The translations under genes and the position numbers were made by a program. A DNA stretch of 64,000 nt from an uncultured Actinomycetes bacterium. Lineage in GTDB: Bacteria > Actinomycetota > Acidimicrobiia > Acidimicrobiales > RAAP-2. The stretch covers positions 124,001 to 188,000 of the forward strand of contig CAIKCI010000031.1 of assembly GCA_903825895.1 (NCBI GenBank), given 5' to 3'. The notes below the pieces were generated by a model that was given only the letters and a program-made list of their open reading frames with translations, did not search any database and was not told the origin of the DNA. Position 1 is the stretch's first letter; each line of letters begins with the position of its first letter. Positions 54,174-63,787 of this stretch are shown here, piece after piece.

Positions 54174-55298
54174 GTGGCTTTTCTCGATCACGCATCGTCG
54201 AGCCCGCTGCGGCCCACCGTGGTCGATGCCCTCACTGAATTACTTGCACTCCCCCAAAGCGACCCCGGTCGCCCTTATGACGATGCCATCACAATCCGTC
54301 GGATCATTGAAGAGTCTCGAGATGCCGTCGCCGCCCTCGGCCACGTCACTCCCCGCCAGGTTGTCTTCACCTCATCGATTGCCGAGTCAATCGCCACTTC
54401 CCTTTCGGCGTTTCGAGGTCAGGGCTCGGTCGCTACTTCACAGACTGAGCGGGCCAGCGTGCTTGAAGAAGTAGCCCATCACGGACAACTCATCACCATC
54501 CCCGTCGACGCTCTTGGCCACTACGACCTCGATACTCTCACGAGCCTCCTCGCGGACCAGGCCATCGACATGATCAGTGTTCACGCTGCGAACCACGAAA
54601 CCGGGACGCTTCAGGACATACAAGCAGTTGTTGGCATTGCCCGAGCGCACAAAGTTGCGATTCATATCGATGCCTCAATGGTCTTCGGCCATGTCGATAT
54701 GGACTTCGGTGATCTTGATGCAGACGTCGTCAGTGTGACCGGTGAACTTCTCGGAGCTCCCCAGGGGGTTGCGGCACTCTTTGTCCGCAAAGGTCACGTG
54801 CTGGCACCCCTCCTGCGAGGAGGCACCCAAGAGCGGGCGCGCCGAGCTGGGCTCGAGAACATTCTCGGCATCGTCGGCATGGGCGTTGCAGCAAGTTCCC
54901 TCAGTGAGCCTGGAGTCCTCGCCCAAGAAGCAGACAGGGCGCGTCTTCAGATCGCCGCGTTGGAGAACGCCGCTCTCGGCGTTGACGGCGTCGAGGCCGT
55001 GGGTGATCCCAACCCCGAGCAGCGGGTTTCCTATCTCCGTTGTTTCACGATTGCTGGGGTCGAAGCCGAGCCGGTACTCATGGGGCTCAACCGCGTTGGT
55101 GTGGCCGTCCACTCGGGTTCGGCGTGTGCATCAGAGTCATTTGAACCTTCGCCGGTCTTAGCGGCGATGGGACTCGAAGCAGATCGCTCCATGCGAGTAT
55201 CGGTTGGCTGGTCGACCACTGACCGTGACGTCCAACGATTTGTGGATCATATTGGTCCCGTTATTCGTGATCTACGAGCGCTTGGCCACGAGGCCTAG
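54174..55298 (+). CDS. Cysteine desulfurase-like protein lacking the PLP lysine
   Basis: A 374-residue NifS/IscS-fold protein. The fold motifs are kept: FLDHASSSPLRP, HAANHETGTLQDI, GGTQERARRAGLENI, the catalytic cysteine C318 in SGSACAS, and R341. PLP contacts are lost: the usual H-K pair is E191-L192 (SVTGELLGAPQG), the stacking His is R93 (TSQTERASVL), and the Gln after D166 is M169. It probably does not bind PLP in the normal way. GTG 54174 lies just after the regulator stop. The 3' end overlaps ccmH by 38 bases. Confidence 0.85.
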   Translation: MAFLDHASSSPLRPTVVDALTELLALPQSDPGRPYDDAITIRRIIEESRDAVAALGHVTPRQVVFTSSIAESIATSLSAFRGQGSVATSQTERASVLEEVAHHGQLITIPVDALGHYDLDTLTSLLADQAIDMISVHAANHETGTLQDIQAVVGIARAHKVAIHIDASMVFGHVDMDFGDLDADVVSVTGELLGAPQGVAALFVRKGHVLAPLLRGGTQERARRAGLENILGIVGMGVAASSLSEPGVLAQEADRARLQIAALENAALGVDGVEAVGDPNPEQRVSYLRCFTIAGVEAEPVLMGLNRVGVAVHSGSACASESFEPSPVLAAMGLEADRSMRVSVGWSTTDRDVQRFVDHIGPVIRDLRALGHEA

Positions 55299-55701
55299 CG
55301 CTTCGCCGACGTTTTGTCACGACGCTGATCAAAATTGCGGCACTCAGGACCACGATAAGCACTGGGACAATCCACAAAATAGCGCTGAGTCCTCCTGGTG
55401 GTGGGGTGAGCAAGATGGCATTGCCGTATTGAGATTCAAGTTGCGCAAGAACCTCGCTATTCGACATTCCCTTATTGACGTCTCTGAGTACTTGCGCTCG
55501 CACCGCAATTGACGACGGTGACGACGCTTGGGCAACCGACAAGTCTTGACAGCTCGGGCATTTGATCGTCGCATCAATTGATTGCGCTCGTTCTCGATTT
55601 GTCTGAACGTGCGGGGAAAAGACATTGGAGCCCACGATCAAGGCAACGAAAAGAATGAGTGCAGCAGCAGCAAAGCGAGTCCACAGCGAAAATCTCGTCA
55701 T
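55261..55701 (-). CDS. ccmH: Cytochrome c maturation protein CcmH
   Basis: Membrane-anchored oxidoreductase that keeps the apocytochrome CxxCH cysteines reduced for haem attachment. The 146-residue protein has an N-terminal anchor (about 11-26), the CxxC motif KCPSCQDLSVAQ, and a second transmembrane helix near the C-terminus. ATG 55701 lies one base after the ccmG stop. The 3' end overlaps the convergent desulfurase-like gene by 38 bases. Confidence 0.92.
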   Translation of the reverse strand: MTRFSLWTRFAAAALILFVALIVGSNVFSPHVQTNRERAQSIDATIKCPSCQDLSVAQASSPSSIAVRAQVLRDVNKGMSNSEVLAQLESQYGNAILLTPPPGGLSAILWIVPVLIVVLSAAILISVVTKRRRSARPRGQALVDHE

Positions 55702-55702
55702 C

Positions 55703-56257
55703 TCAGTGAACCCCAACATAGGGCTTGACCGCAGCATCGAGTTGTTTTGCGGTCAACGGTCCGACGTATGCGGCGACAACTCGCCCACTCGCGGCAACGA
55801 TATAGGTGGTCGGTGGAGAGCTCACACCCCAGCGATTCGCTGTATTGCCCTGGGGGTCGGTTAAGACGGGGTAGCCAATTCCTTGTTGTTGGATAAACGC
55901 CTTCATGGCCGTATTGGAATCGTTGTAGACCACACCAAGCATCTGTGCTCCGTTCGTGATCTTTGTTTGATCGTAAGCAAACGCCGAAAGTTGCGGTGAC
56001 TCTTGCTGGCACGGTGGACACCATGATGCAAAGAAATTCACCACGACCACGTGGCCCTTGGCATTGGCCAAGTTAATAACCGGCCCTTGCAGGGTCACGC
56101 CGGCCATGACGGGTGCTGGACGGCCGAGGAGTGGACTTTGGAAGGTGGTTGCTTGATTGGAATCACGGGTGGCCAACAGCACAATGAGGGCAACCACGAT
56201 CACGCCAACGACGCCGGAGAGAAGAGCGATAAAGCGAACTCTCTTCGGTGGGGTCAT
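55703..56257 (-). CDS. ccmG: Thiol-disulfide oxidoreductase CcmG/ResA-like
   Basis: Thioredoxin-fold protein of 184 residues facing outside. An N-terminal transmembrane anchor (about 8-28) is followed by the thioredoxin domain with the active site ASWCPPCQQES. In System I it relays electrons to CcmH and the apocytochrome. It overlaps the ccmF stop by four bases. Confidence 0.9.
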   Translation of the reverse strand: MTPPKRVRFIALLSGVVGVIVVALIVLLATRDSNQATTFQSPLLGRPAPVMAGVTLQGPVINLANAKGHVVVVNFFASWCPPCQQESPQLSAFAYDQTKITNGAQMLGVVYNDSNTAMKAFIQQQGIGYPVLTDPQGNTANRWGVSSPPTTYIVAASGRVVAAYVGPLTAKQLDAAVKPYVGVH

Positions 56258-58287
56258 ACGCTTGCCGCGATCGATTCAGATTGAACAAGGTCGCGCTCAC
56301 CCTCAGGACGTCGTCGTCGACGTCGCAGCGGAACGAACGCCATGAATCCACCGATCCCGATGATGATCCCGCCGGCCCATAGCCAGGGTAAGAGTGGTTC
56401 CACGATGACCCCAATCGCCACGGACCTTGGGGCGAGTCCTTGATCAGCTTGCGCACCAGAAGCTCCACCTCGAGCGCCGATGGCGTCGAAGGTGAGATAG
56501 ACATCGCCCGAGAATCCCGAATCAATTGCTGGCGTCCCCACGGGCTCACTCGCACGACCGGCATACTGCGACACGCCTGGCTTAAACGGCCCACCGCCGT
56601 CAACCAAGATCCATGCTTCGGTTGTCGTCTTTACTGGCGTGACGACCGTGCGCAGTCCTTGATAGAGAAATGTATGGCCGTGGAAGGAAACAACATGCCC
56701 TGGACGCATCACCATCTCAGTTCGTGCGACATAACTCGTCGATGCCACAATGCCAATAGCCATGATCACCACACCCACATGGACGATCATTCCCCCGCCG
56801 CTTCTGCCGATCACCGCTCGCAAACCCGTTCCACCCTTACGGCGTTCACTTCGCGCTTCGACGAGGAGATGACGCAGGGCTGTTCCCAGCGCCACCGTGG
56901 CCAAGAAGAATCCAACGAGCGCGAAGAGCCCGCGCACGCCACTGATCACCAGGATGACGACAACCCCCACAGCGAACCACACCTGAAACTCCATGCGCTG
57001 AGCGGTCTGCCTCGCCGTGGCTGCTCTCCACGAGAGAATGGGGGCGACCGCCATGATGAACAAAATGCCGATCCCCATGGGCACCGCCACTGAATTGAAA
57101 TAGGGCGCGCCCACCGTCACCGTGCTTCCCTTGAGCGCTTGATACAACATGGGAAAGACGGTGCCGACGAGAACGACCGCAGCAAAGCCGACAAAAAGAA
57201 TGTTGTTCAAGACGAACGCGCCTTCACGTGAATAGGCGGCATCGATTCTGATCGACGAGCGCAGTGCATCGCCCCTCCATGCGATCAGCGCCAACGACCC
57301 TAAGACGATGAAGGCAAAAAACCCAATAAGGATCGTACCGAGAGAGGAGTCGGAAAACGCATGCACTGACAGCACGACGCCTGAGCGAGTGAAGAAGGTC
57401 GCCAAAATCGTTAGGGCAAAGATTCCGATTGCCAGTGACAGGTTCCACACGCGCAACAACCCTCGGCGTTCTTCCACCACAATGGAGTGGACGAACGCCG
57501 TCGCACAGAGCCACGGCATCAAGGCAGCATTTTCCACTGGATCCCAGGCCCAAAAGCCTCCCCACCCCAGTACTTGATAACTCCACCACGCCCCGAGTAC
57601 CACACCAATGGTCAACGCAGTCCAGGCAATGAGAGCCCATCGCCGCGTGTCGATGTGGAGACCATCACTCACCCGACCCGTGATCAGCGACGCGATGGCG
57701 AAGGCGAAGGGGACGGTAAAGCCCACCATGCCCAAATACAGCAACGGTGGGTGAATCGCCACGAGCGGATTATTTTGCAACAGCGAGTTCGGCCCCGCCC
57801 CGGACGTCGGCACAACCGAACCAGTCGTCACAAATGGATTTGCAGGACCAGTCATCAGACCAAAGAAAAAGGTCGCCACCATCATGATGATGGCCAAGGC
57901 CCAGCCGATCACTTCGTCGTTGCTCTCTTTGCGATACCGAACCGTAACGGCGAGGAGGTAGCCGGTCAGGATTAAGCCCCACAGTAAAATTGAACCCGCC
58001 AGTGCTGACCACATCCCCGTGATCGAATAAATCAGTGGGGTAACTGAGGCATTGTTCTCGGCGACGTAAGCGATCGAAAAGTTATGAGTAATCAGCGCAG
58101 TCTGCATCGCTCCCGTGGCGAGTACTGCTCCGACGACAACGAGGGGGATAAGGTTTCGCCCGTTCAGCGTTGTGAACGGCGCATGTCCTTGTTTCCGGCG
58201 AAGAAGATCGACCGCCAACAGGATCGCCCCAAGGCCTGAGGCAACAAAGGCGATCCAAACTCCTAAATCGCCGAGATGCGCTTCCAT
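56254..58287 (-). CDS. ccmF: Haem lyase CcmF
   Basis: Polytopic membrane protein (677 residues, about 14 helices) that joins haem to apocytochrome c. The WWD-type motif GGFWAWDPVENAALMPW is present, with ATFFTRSGVVLSVHAF and a periplasmic domain near the end. It starts one base after the ccmE stop. Confidence 0.95.
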   Translation of the reverse strand: MEAHLGDLGVWIAFVASGLGAILLAVDLLRRKQGHAPFTTLNGRNLIPLVVVGAVLATGAMQTALITHNFSIAYVAENNASVTPLIYSITGMWSALAGSILLWGLILTGYLLAVTVRYRKESNDEVIGWALAIIMMVATFFFGLMTGPANPFVTTGSVVPTSGAGPNSLLQNNPLVAIHPPLLYLGMVGFTVPFAFAIASLITGRVSDGLHIDTRRWALIAWTALTIGVVLGAWWSYQVLGWGGFWAWDPVENAALMPWLCATAFVHSIVVEERRGLLRVWNLSLAIGIFALTILATFFTRSGVVLSVHAFSDSSLGTILIGFFAFIVLGSLALIAWRGDALRSSIRIDAAYSREGAFVLNNILFVGFAAVVLVGTVFPMLYQALKGSTVTVGAPYFNSVAVPMGIGILFIMAVAPILSWRAATARQTAQRMEFQVWFAVGVVVILVISGVRGLFALVGFFLATVALGTALRHLLVEARSERRKGGTGLRAVIGRSGGGMIVHVGVVIMAIGIVASTSYVARTEMVMRPGHVVSFHGHTFLYQGLRTVVTPVKTTTEAWILVDGGGPFKPGVSQYAGRASEPVGTPAIDSGFSGDVYLTFDAIGARGGASGAQADQGLAPRSVAIGVIVEPLLPWLWAGGIIIGIGGFMAFVPLRRRRRRPEGERDLVQSESIAASV

Positions 58288-58782
58288 TTAGTGCGTCGCT
58301 CCATTCCCCGCGCGCACACGATTGGGATGTTGCGTGATGTAAAAAGAAGAGTGCTTGACCATGATCTGATTGGACAGAAAGGTCATCGAGGTCGGGGTAG
58401 AGAAATGTCCGACCACCACCACCGGCACCGTTGGCTGGAAGAGCGAGGGCGGGGTTCCCTCATTAATCACATGGACGCGATGGGTTCCCGATGAAATATA
58501 GAACGATGCACCTAAGTTCGTGCGCACAACCGTTCCCTTGTCAACGGTTCCTTCAAGGCGAATCTCCGACGTCCCAATCGATGCTCGGTGGGTCACCGCG
58601 TCATTGACCGTATCGAAGTAGTTCAACGAGCTCCCCAGGCCTTTAATCAATAAAAACGCCACGGCAGCACCAACGACAATCCCCACGATCGCCAAACGCA
58701 GGGCGGGACGCGAGGTTTTCTTCGTTGAAAGATGAGGACCAGGGGCCGACGCTGCTTCTTTCGAAGGCGAACCATCGCTCAT
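58288..58782 (-). CDS. ccmE: Haem chaperone CcmE
   Basis: Periplasm-facing haem chaperone, 164 residues. One transmembrane helix (about 29-47) anchors an OB-fold domain. The covalent haem site is H144-x3-Y148 in VKHSSFY, the His-type motif, not the Cys-type found in some archaea and sulfate reducers. It overlaps ccmD by four bases. Confidence 0.93.
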   Translation of the reverse strand: MSDGSPSKEAASAPGPHLSTKKTSRPALRLAIVGIVVGAAVAFLLIKGLGSSLNYFDTVNDAVTHRASIGTSEIRLEGTVDKGTVVRTNLGASFYISSGTHRVHVINEGTPPSLFQPTVPVVVVGHFSTPTSMTFLSNQIMVKHSSFYITQHPNRVRAGNGATH

Positions 58783-58895
58783 AAATGGTCATCTCCCCGG
58801 CCTTTTTGTGCCTGACGAAGTCGATAGATCAACGAACCTGCGTAGAGACTCAACGACGTCAGCGTGATGACATAACCAGCGATCACGTAACTCAT
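58779..58895 (-). CDS. ccmD: Haem exporter small subunit CcmD
   Basis: A 38-residue membrane protein: one helix (about 3-22) followed by a basic segment YRLRQAQKGRG, the usual CcmD layout. It overlaps ccmC and ccmE by ATGA at both ends, fixing its frame. It tethers CcmE to CcmABC. The gene is easily missed because of its size. Confidence 0.88.
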   Translation of the reverse strand: MSYVIAGYVITLTSLSLYAGSLIYRLRQAQKGRGDDHL

Positions 58896-59614
58896 GCTTC
58901 TGCTCCTTCGGCCCGACGCTCACTCAGTGCTCGATCCAGGTCTTTATTTTCGCCGCTGTGACGAAGAACTTCTAATCGATAGCGAGCGATCACCATCCAG
59001 ACGAACAACAAAGTAAATGCAATAAAGCTCAACAACAGCGTCCACGCCATGGACCCATGAATCCTCGGGCTGAGATTGGCGTTCAGCACCGTCGCTCCCT
59101 GGTGCAAGGTATTCCACCAATTGACAGAAAAATGTACGATCGGAACATCTACGGCCGCAACCAAGGCCATCACCGCACAACGTCGTGCTCGCACATGGGG
59201 TTCTGCCGGTACGCGGCGGAGCGCTAGATACCCCAAGAACATCACGGCGAGGAGGGCCGTTGACGTGAGGCGGGCATCCCACGTCCACCACACACCCCAG
59301 GTGGGACGGCCCCAGATTGCTCCGGTAATGCACGTCAAGATGGTGAAGACCACACCCACTTCAACGGCCGCAGCGGCTGCATAATCAAAGGCCAAAGAAC
59401 GAGTTCTCGGCCATAGGTAGAGAACACTGCACAATCCCGCCATGCCGAAGGCGACGTAGAGCGCCACCCAGGCAACTGCCGGGTGGACGTAGACCAGCCG
59501 GACATAATCTCCCTGGACCTGGTCCGGTGGCGTGATCCAAAGGCCGAGCCATACATCAAGAGCGACCAGCACGAACGCCAGAGGGCCAAGCCATCGATCC
59601 AACTGTTTACGCAT
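58892..59614 (-). CDS. ccmC: Haem handling protein CcmC
   Basis: Polytopic membrane protein of 240 residues with six helices that loads haem onto CcmE. The WWD motif is WGVWWTWDARLTS; haem ligand histidines are likely in YVHPAVAW and VHFSVNWW. ATG 59614 overlaps the ccmB stop as TAATG; a longer reading to 59695 would run deep into ccmB. Confidence 0.94.
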   Translation of the reverse strand: MRKQLDRWLGPLAFVLVALDVWLGLWITPPDQVQGDYVRLVYVHPAVAWVALYVAFGMAGLCSVLYLWPRTRSLAFDYAAAAAVEVGVVFTILTCITGAIWGRPTWGVWWTWDARLTSTALLAVMFLGYLALRRVPAEPHVRARRCAVMALVAAVDVPIVHFSVNWWNTLHQGATVLNANLSPRIHGSMAWTLLLSFIAFTLLFVWMVIARYRLEVLRHSGENKDLDRALSERRAEGAEA

Positions 59615-60279
59615 TAGTTCTCCTCGAGGGGGCCATAGAGAGCAATCCCTAAGCCTGTGTAGACCACACTGAATACTGCCAGCACTCCGAGCCATCTTCC
59701 GCTCAGGCCTGCGCCATCCTTGATGGCGGCTTGAAATGACCGAACTCCGGCGATCAAAACCGGGGCCAAAATCGGCAGCAACAGGACCGGCAACAATGTG
59801 GAGCGAATTCGAGCCTCACCTGAAAGTGCTCCGTAAAGCACACTGGCTGACGCCAAGCCCAGCGCAGCCAAGAGACAGGCCGCAATCAAGACCAGCCAAG
59901 AGACGACCACCACGTGAAAAAGCAATAAGAGCCCCACAACCAACAAGACTTCAAGCACCACCAATTCCAAAAAGAGCGCCACCGTTTTGCCCAAAAACAC
60001 TCCCGCTGGATCGAGCCCTAAGAGTCGCGCTGCCTCTCTGGTTGCTGGCGACCCTTCAAGAGCGCGCGAACGCTGAGCGAACAGCACCGTTGAAAATAAA
60101 AGAGCAAGCCAAAACAATCCGGGAGCGCTTTGAACGAGGCGTGCCTGGCTCGGACCAAACGCAAACGCAAAGAGGAGAAGCGCCAGGACTGAAAACGGGA
60201 GCACCTGCCACAGCACGACGCGAGAACGCAGCTCAATACGAAGATCTCGACCTGCGACGAGCGCCGCATCACGAAACAT
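59614..60279 (-). CDS. ccmB: Haem exporter permease CcmB
   Basis: Membrane subunit of the CcmAB ABC complex, 221 residues with about six helices. It starts MFRDAALVAGRDLRIELRSR and contains the typical STVLFAQRSRALEGSPATREAA loop. It overlaps ccmA by 11 bases. Confidence 0.9.
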   Translation of the reverse strand: MFRDAALVAGRDLRIELRSRVVLWQVLPFSVLALLLFAFAFGPSQARLVQSAPGLFWLALLFSTVLFAQRSRALEGSPATREAARLLGLDPAGVFLGKTVALFLELVVLEVLLVVGLLLLFHVVVVSWLVLIAACLLAALGLASASVLYGALSGEARIRSTLLPVLLLPILAPVLIAGVRSFQAAIKDGAGLSGRWLGVLAVFSVVYTGLGIALYGPLEEN

Positions 60280-60946
60280 CGCTTAACCCCATTCTTCCGC
60301 CCGCGTAGCGTTCCGTTACGACGCCACCAGCCATGGTCACCACCACGTCAGCCAAAGGAATCACAATGTCAGGTTCATGACTTGTGGCGACCACCGTTGC
60401 ACCACCAGCAGCTGCTTCTTCGAGGACACTCCCAACGAGGTCACGGGCTTGAGCGTCCAAACTTGCGTGCGGTTCGTCAAGGAGCCAAAGACGAGGGCGG
60501 CGCGCCACCAGCGACGCCAGGACGACTCGGCGCTGTTGTCCAGCGGACAGTTGCCCCACGGGGGTCGCGGCGATGCGGCCACGAATCCCCACTCGATCAA
60601 GTGCTTCGGGGATTCCTGAGGGGTCGAGGCGTGCCGCCTTGATCATGAAGGCCAGATTTTCTCTGGGCAGCAGCTCCTCGTAGAGCCCCACCCCATGACC
60701 CATTAAGCCCACATTGGCACGCAGGCCACTGGTGTTCTTCGTCAAGTCAGCCCCAAGGACGGTTCCCGCACCTCGTTCGAGCGCGGTGAGCCCAGCCAGG
60801 AGACGTAGCAGACTGGTCTTCCCGGCACCGTTTGCGCCGAGGACCGCACAGACAGTTCCCTCTTCAAGGTTGAGGTCAACCCCGGCTAGGACGGGGAAAC
60901 GGCCCGCCACCGCGACGGCCGACTGGAGTGAAATGGCGCTCACCAT
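60269..60946 (-). CDS. ccmA: Haem exporter ATP-binding protein CcmA
   Basis: ABC ATPase of 225 residues that drives release of holo-CcmE. Walker A is LGANGAGKTSLLRLLAGL, the signature QLSAGQQRRVVLA, Walker B LWLLDEPHASLD and the H-loop TSHEPD. It is the first gene of the ccm operon, read ABCDEFGH on the minus strand. Confidence 0.93.
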   Translation of the reverse strand: MVSAISLQSAVAVAGRFPVLAGVDLNLEEGTVCAVLGANGAGKTSLLRLLAGLTALERGAGTVLGADLTKNTSGLRANVGLMGHGVGLYEELLPRENLAFMIKAARLDPSGIPEALDRVGIRGRIAATPVGQLSAGQQRRVVLASLVARRPRLWLLDEPHASLDAQARDLVGSVLEEAAAGGATVVATSHEPDIVIPLADVVVTMAGGVVTERYAGGRMGLSDVS

Positions 60947-60998
60947 GGACTCTTGATGCTACCCGTGGAACGCTCGGATCATGCTTGCCCGAGAGGAA

Positions 60999-61973
<975 letters not shown>

Positions 61974-62072
61974 TCAGGCTCTTTCTTCCTTCGGGTCCCA
62001 CCATGTGGCTCCGGTCAAGCTTTTCCTTAGGTTAGCCGCACACGACGTTACAACCGGGTCTCCGTCCTCGTT

Positions 62073-62078
62073 TAGATT
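62073..62078 (+). promoter_or_regulatory. -10 box of glycosyltransferase gene
   Basis: TAGATT ends seven bases before the GTG at 62086, matching the spacing seen at other starts in the window. Confidence 0.5.
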
Positions 62079-62085
62079 CATCAAG

Positions 62086-63138
62086 GTGAGTTCTCTTGGC
62101 ATCATCTCCTATCGGCTCCATGGAACCGATGGGGTCTCCATTGAAGCGGCGAAGTGGGAGGCGTCACTTCGAGCCCTGGGCCACGACGTCACCTTGATTG
62201 CTGGTGAAGGCGACGAGGAGGTCATCAAATTCCCCGGTCTGGGCATTTCCGATACCGAAGCGATTGATCAGCATGCTCTTGAAACAGCACTCGCCGCCTT
62301 TGATCTTGTCATCGTCGAAAACATTTGCTCACTACCGTTAAACCCACGCGCTACCGAAGCCGTTGCCACGGCCCTGAAAGGGCGCCCGGCAATCATGCAC
62401 GACCATGACTTCTCGTGGCATCGGGCAGACACTGCTGCGTTTGGCACGCCACCCGACGATCCCAGTTGGCAACACGTCACCATTAATCAGTTCACGCGTG
62501 GTGAACTGAATGCCCGAGGTATCGAGGCCGTCTGTCTTTACAACCGCTTTGCCATCGATCCTCCCCAGGGTGATCGTGCGGCTGGCCGCCACTATGCCAA
62601 GGTCACTGATGCTGACCGCCTCATTGTCCAACCCACCAGAGCGCTGGCGCGAAAAAACATAGGCGGAGGATTAGACCTGGCGCAGGCTCTGGGTGCTGCG
62701 TACTGGCTCACCGGACCTGCAGAAGACGGCTATCAAAGCGAACTCGATACTGCACTCAACACCACTGACGTCCCGACGGTGCGCTTCCTTGGAGATCTGA
62801 CCATTGATGATGTCTATGCGGCCAGCGATCTCGTCGTGCTGGCCTCGACCTGGGAAGGCTTTGGCAATCCCGCTCTCGAGGCCGTGACCCACCGAAAACC
62901 CCTCGTTCTTGGCAACTACCCCGTTGCCGAAGAGATCCGCTCATTCGGCTTTACCTTCTTCTCTCTCGATGAAGTTGACCAAATCGATCGCTACCTCAGC
63001 GACCCAATCGAAGAAGTCCTCGAGCAAAACCTCGCTATTGCTCGGGCACACTTCTCATTGGCCGACCAGCCAGAGGAACTCAACAAGGTACTGAGCTCCA
63101 TGGGATTTGGCGTTTCGCCTCCCCCATTTCAGCGATAA
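62086..63138 (+). CDS. GT4-type glycosyltransferase
   Basis: A 350-residue GT-B glycosyltransferase. N-terminal Rossmann half: GIISYRLHGTDGVSIEA. The C-terminal donor half has RALARKNIGGGLDLAQAL and the E-x7-E region STWEGFGNPALEAVTHRKPLV. No membrane segment. GTG 62086 is used since the -10 box stands just before it. Donor and acceptor unknown; the neighbouring gmd suggests a deoxyhexose-bearing glycan. Confidence 0.85.
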   Translation: MSSLGIISYRLHGTDGVSIEAAKWEASLRALGHDVTLIAGEGDEEVIKFPGLGISDTEAIDQHALETALAAFDLVIVENICSLPLNPRATEAVATALKGRPAIMHDHDFSWHRADTAAFGTPPDDPSWQHVTINQFTRGELNARGIEAVCLYNRFAIDPPQGDRAAGRHYAKVTDADRLIVQPTRALARKNIGGGLDLAQALGAAYWLTGPAEDGYQSELDTALNTTDVPTVRFLGDLTIDDVYAASDLVVLASTWEGFGNPALEAVTHRKPLVLGNYPVAEEIRSFGFTFFSLDEVDQIDRYLSDPIEEVLEQNLAIARAHFSLADQPEELNKVLSSMGFGVSPPPFQR

Positions 63139-63148
63139 CCTCAGTTCT

Positions 63149-63787
63149 GTGTCGATCGTCACTCCTCCGCCCCAGACCCGGGCCCGACGCCTCACTGGAG
63201 AACAGCGCCGTCGCCAGTTAATTGATGTTGCAGCGGCACTTTTCGCCGAGCGAGGGTTCAGTTCGACGACCATGGATGACGTCGCCGAAGCAGCCGGGGT
63301 CACCAAACCTCTCCTCTACCAACACTTCTCGTCAAAGAAGGCCCTCTACCTCGAACTCGTTGACGAAGTAGCCAACCGAATTTTGGCGGCGATTGCCGAA
63401 GCCACCGCACGAGCTGTTGGTCCACGAAGCCAAGTTGAAGAAGGGCTTCGTGCCTACTTCGCCCTCGTGGTCGCTGACCCCGCTTCGTTCAAACTCCTTT
63501 ACGACCGTGACCATGGTGGCGACGAGGAACTTGGTCGTGCCGTACGACAAGTTGAACGAGCACTTGTCGGAGCGATTGACCCCTTGATCGATGCAGGCCT
63601 TGACGCAGAGCACCGAGTATTTTTGGCGGCTGGTCTCGTGGGGATGGCCGAAGGGGCGTCACTGGCGTGGATTGATACTCGTCACGTGCTCCTCACTGAC
63701 CAAAGTCGCAAGACCGAGTCCGAGCGTTTGGCACGGCGAATGTCATCAATGCTTTGGGCTGGCTTGCGCTCTGTGCGCGCCGACTAA
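63149..63787 (+). CDS. TetR family transcriptional regulator
   Basis: A 212-residue regulator with an N-terminal HTH: RRRQLIDVAAALFAERGFSS then TTMDDVAEAAGVTKPLLYQHF. The C-terminal ligand domain includes FALVVADPASFKLLYDRDHGG. GTG 63149 is chosen because it lies ten bases after the glycosyltransferase stop. Its targets are unknown; it is too far from the mft genes to call it MftR. The stop overlaps the convergent gene by four bases. Confidence 0.88.
   Translation: MSIVTPPPQTRARRLTGEQRRRQLIDVAAALFAERGFSSTTMDDVAEAAGVTKPLLYQHFSSKKALYLELVDEVANRILAAIAEATARAVGPRSQVEEGLRAYFALVVADPASFKLLYDRDHGGDEELGRAVRQVERALVGAIDPLIDAGLDAEHRVFLAAGLVGMAEGASLAWIDTRHVLLTDQSRKTESERLARRMSSMLWAGLRSVRAD

Noticed and set aside
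54174-55298. Frameshift or sequencing error explaining the lost PLP lysine
   Set aside because: The frame is open across the region, flanking motifs are in register, and three separate PLP contacts are changed.
63149-63787. TetR gene as the missing MftR
   Set aside because: It lies nearly 40 kb from mftA, next to a glycosyltransferase, and nothing links it to the mft promoter.
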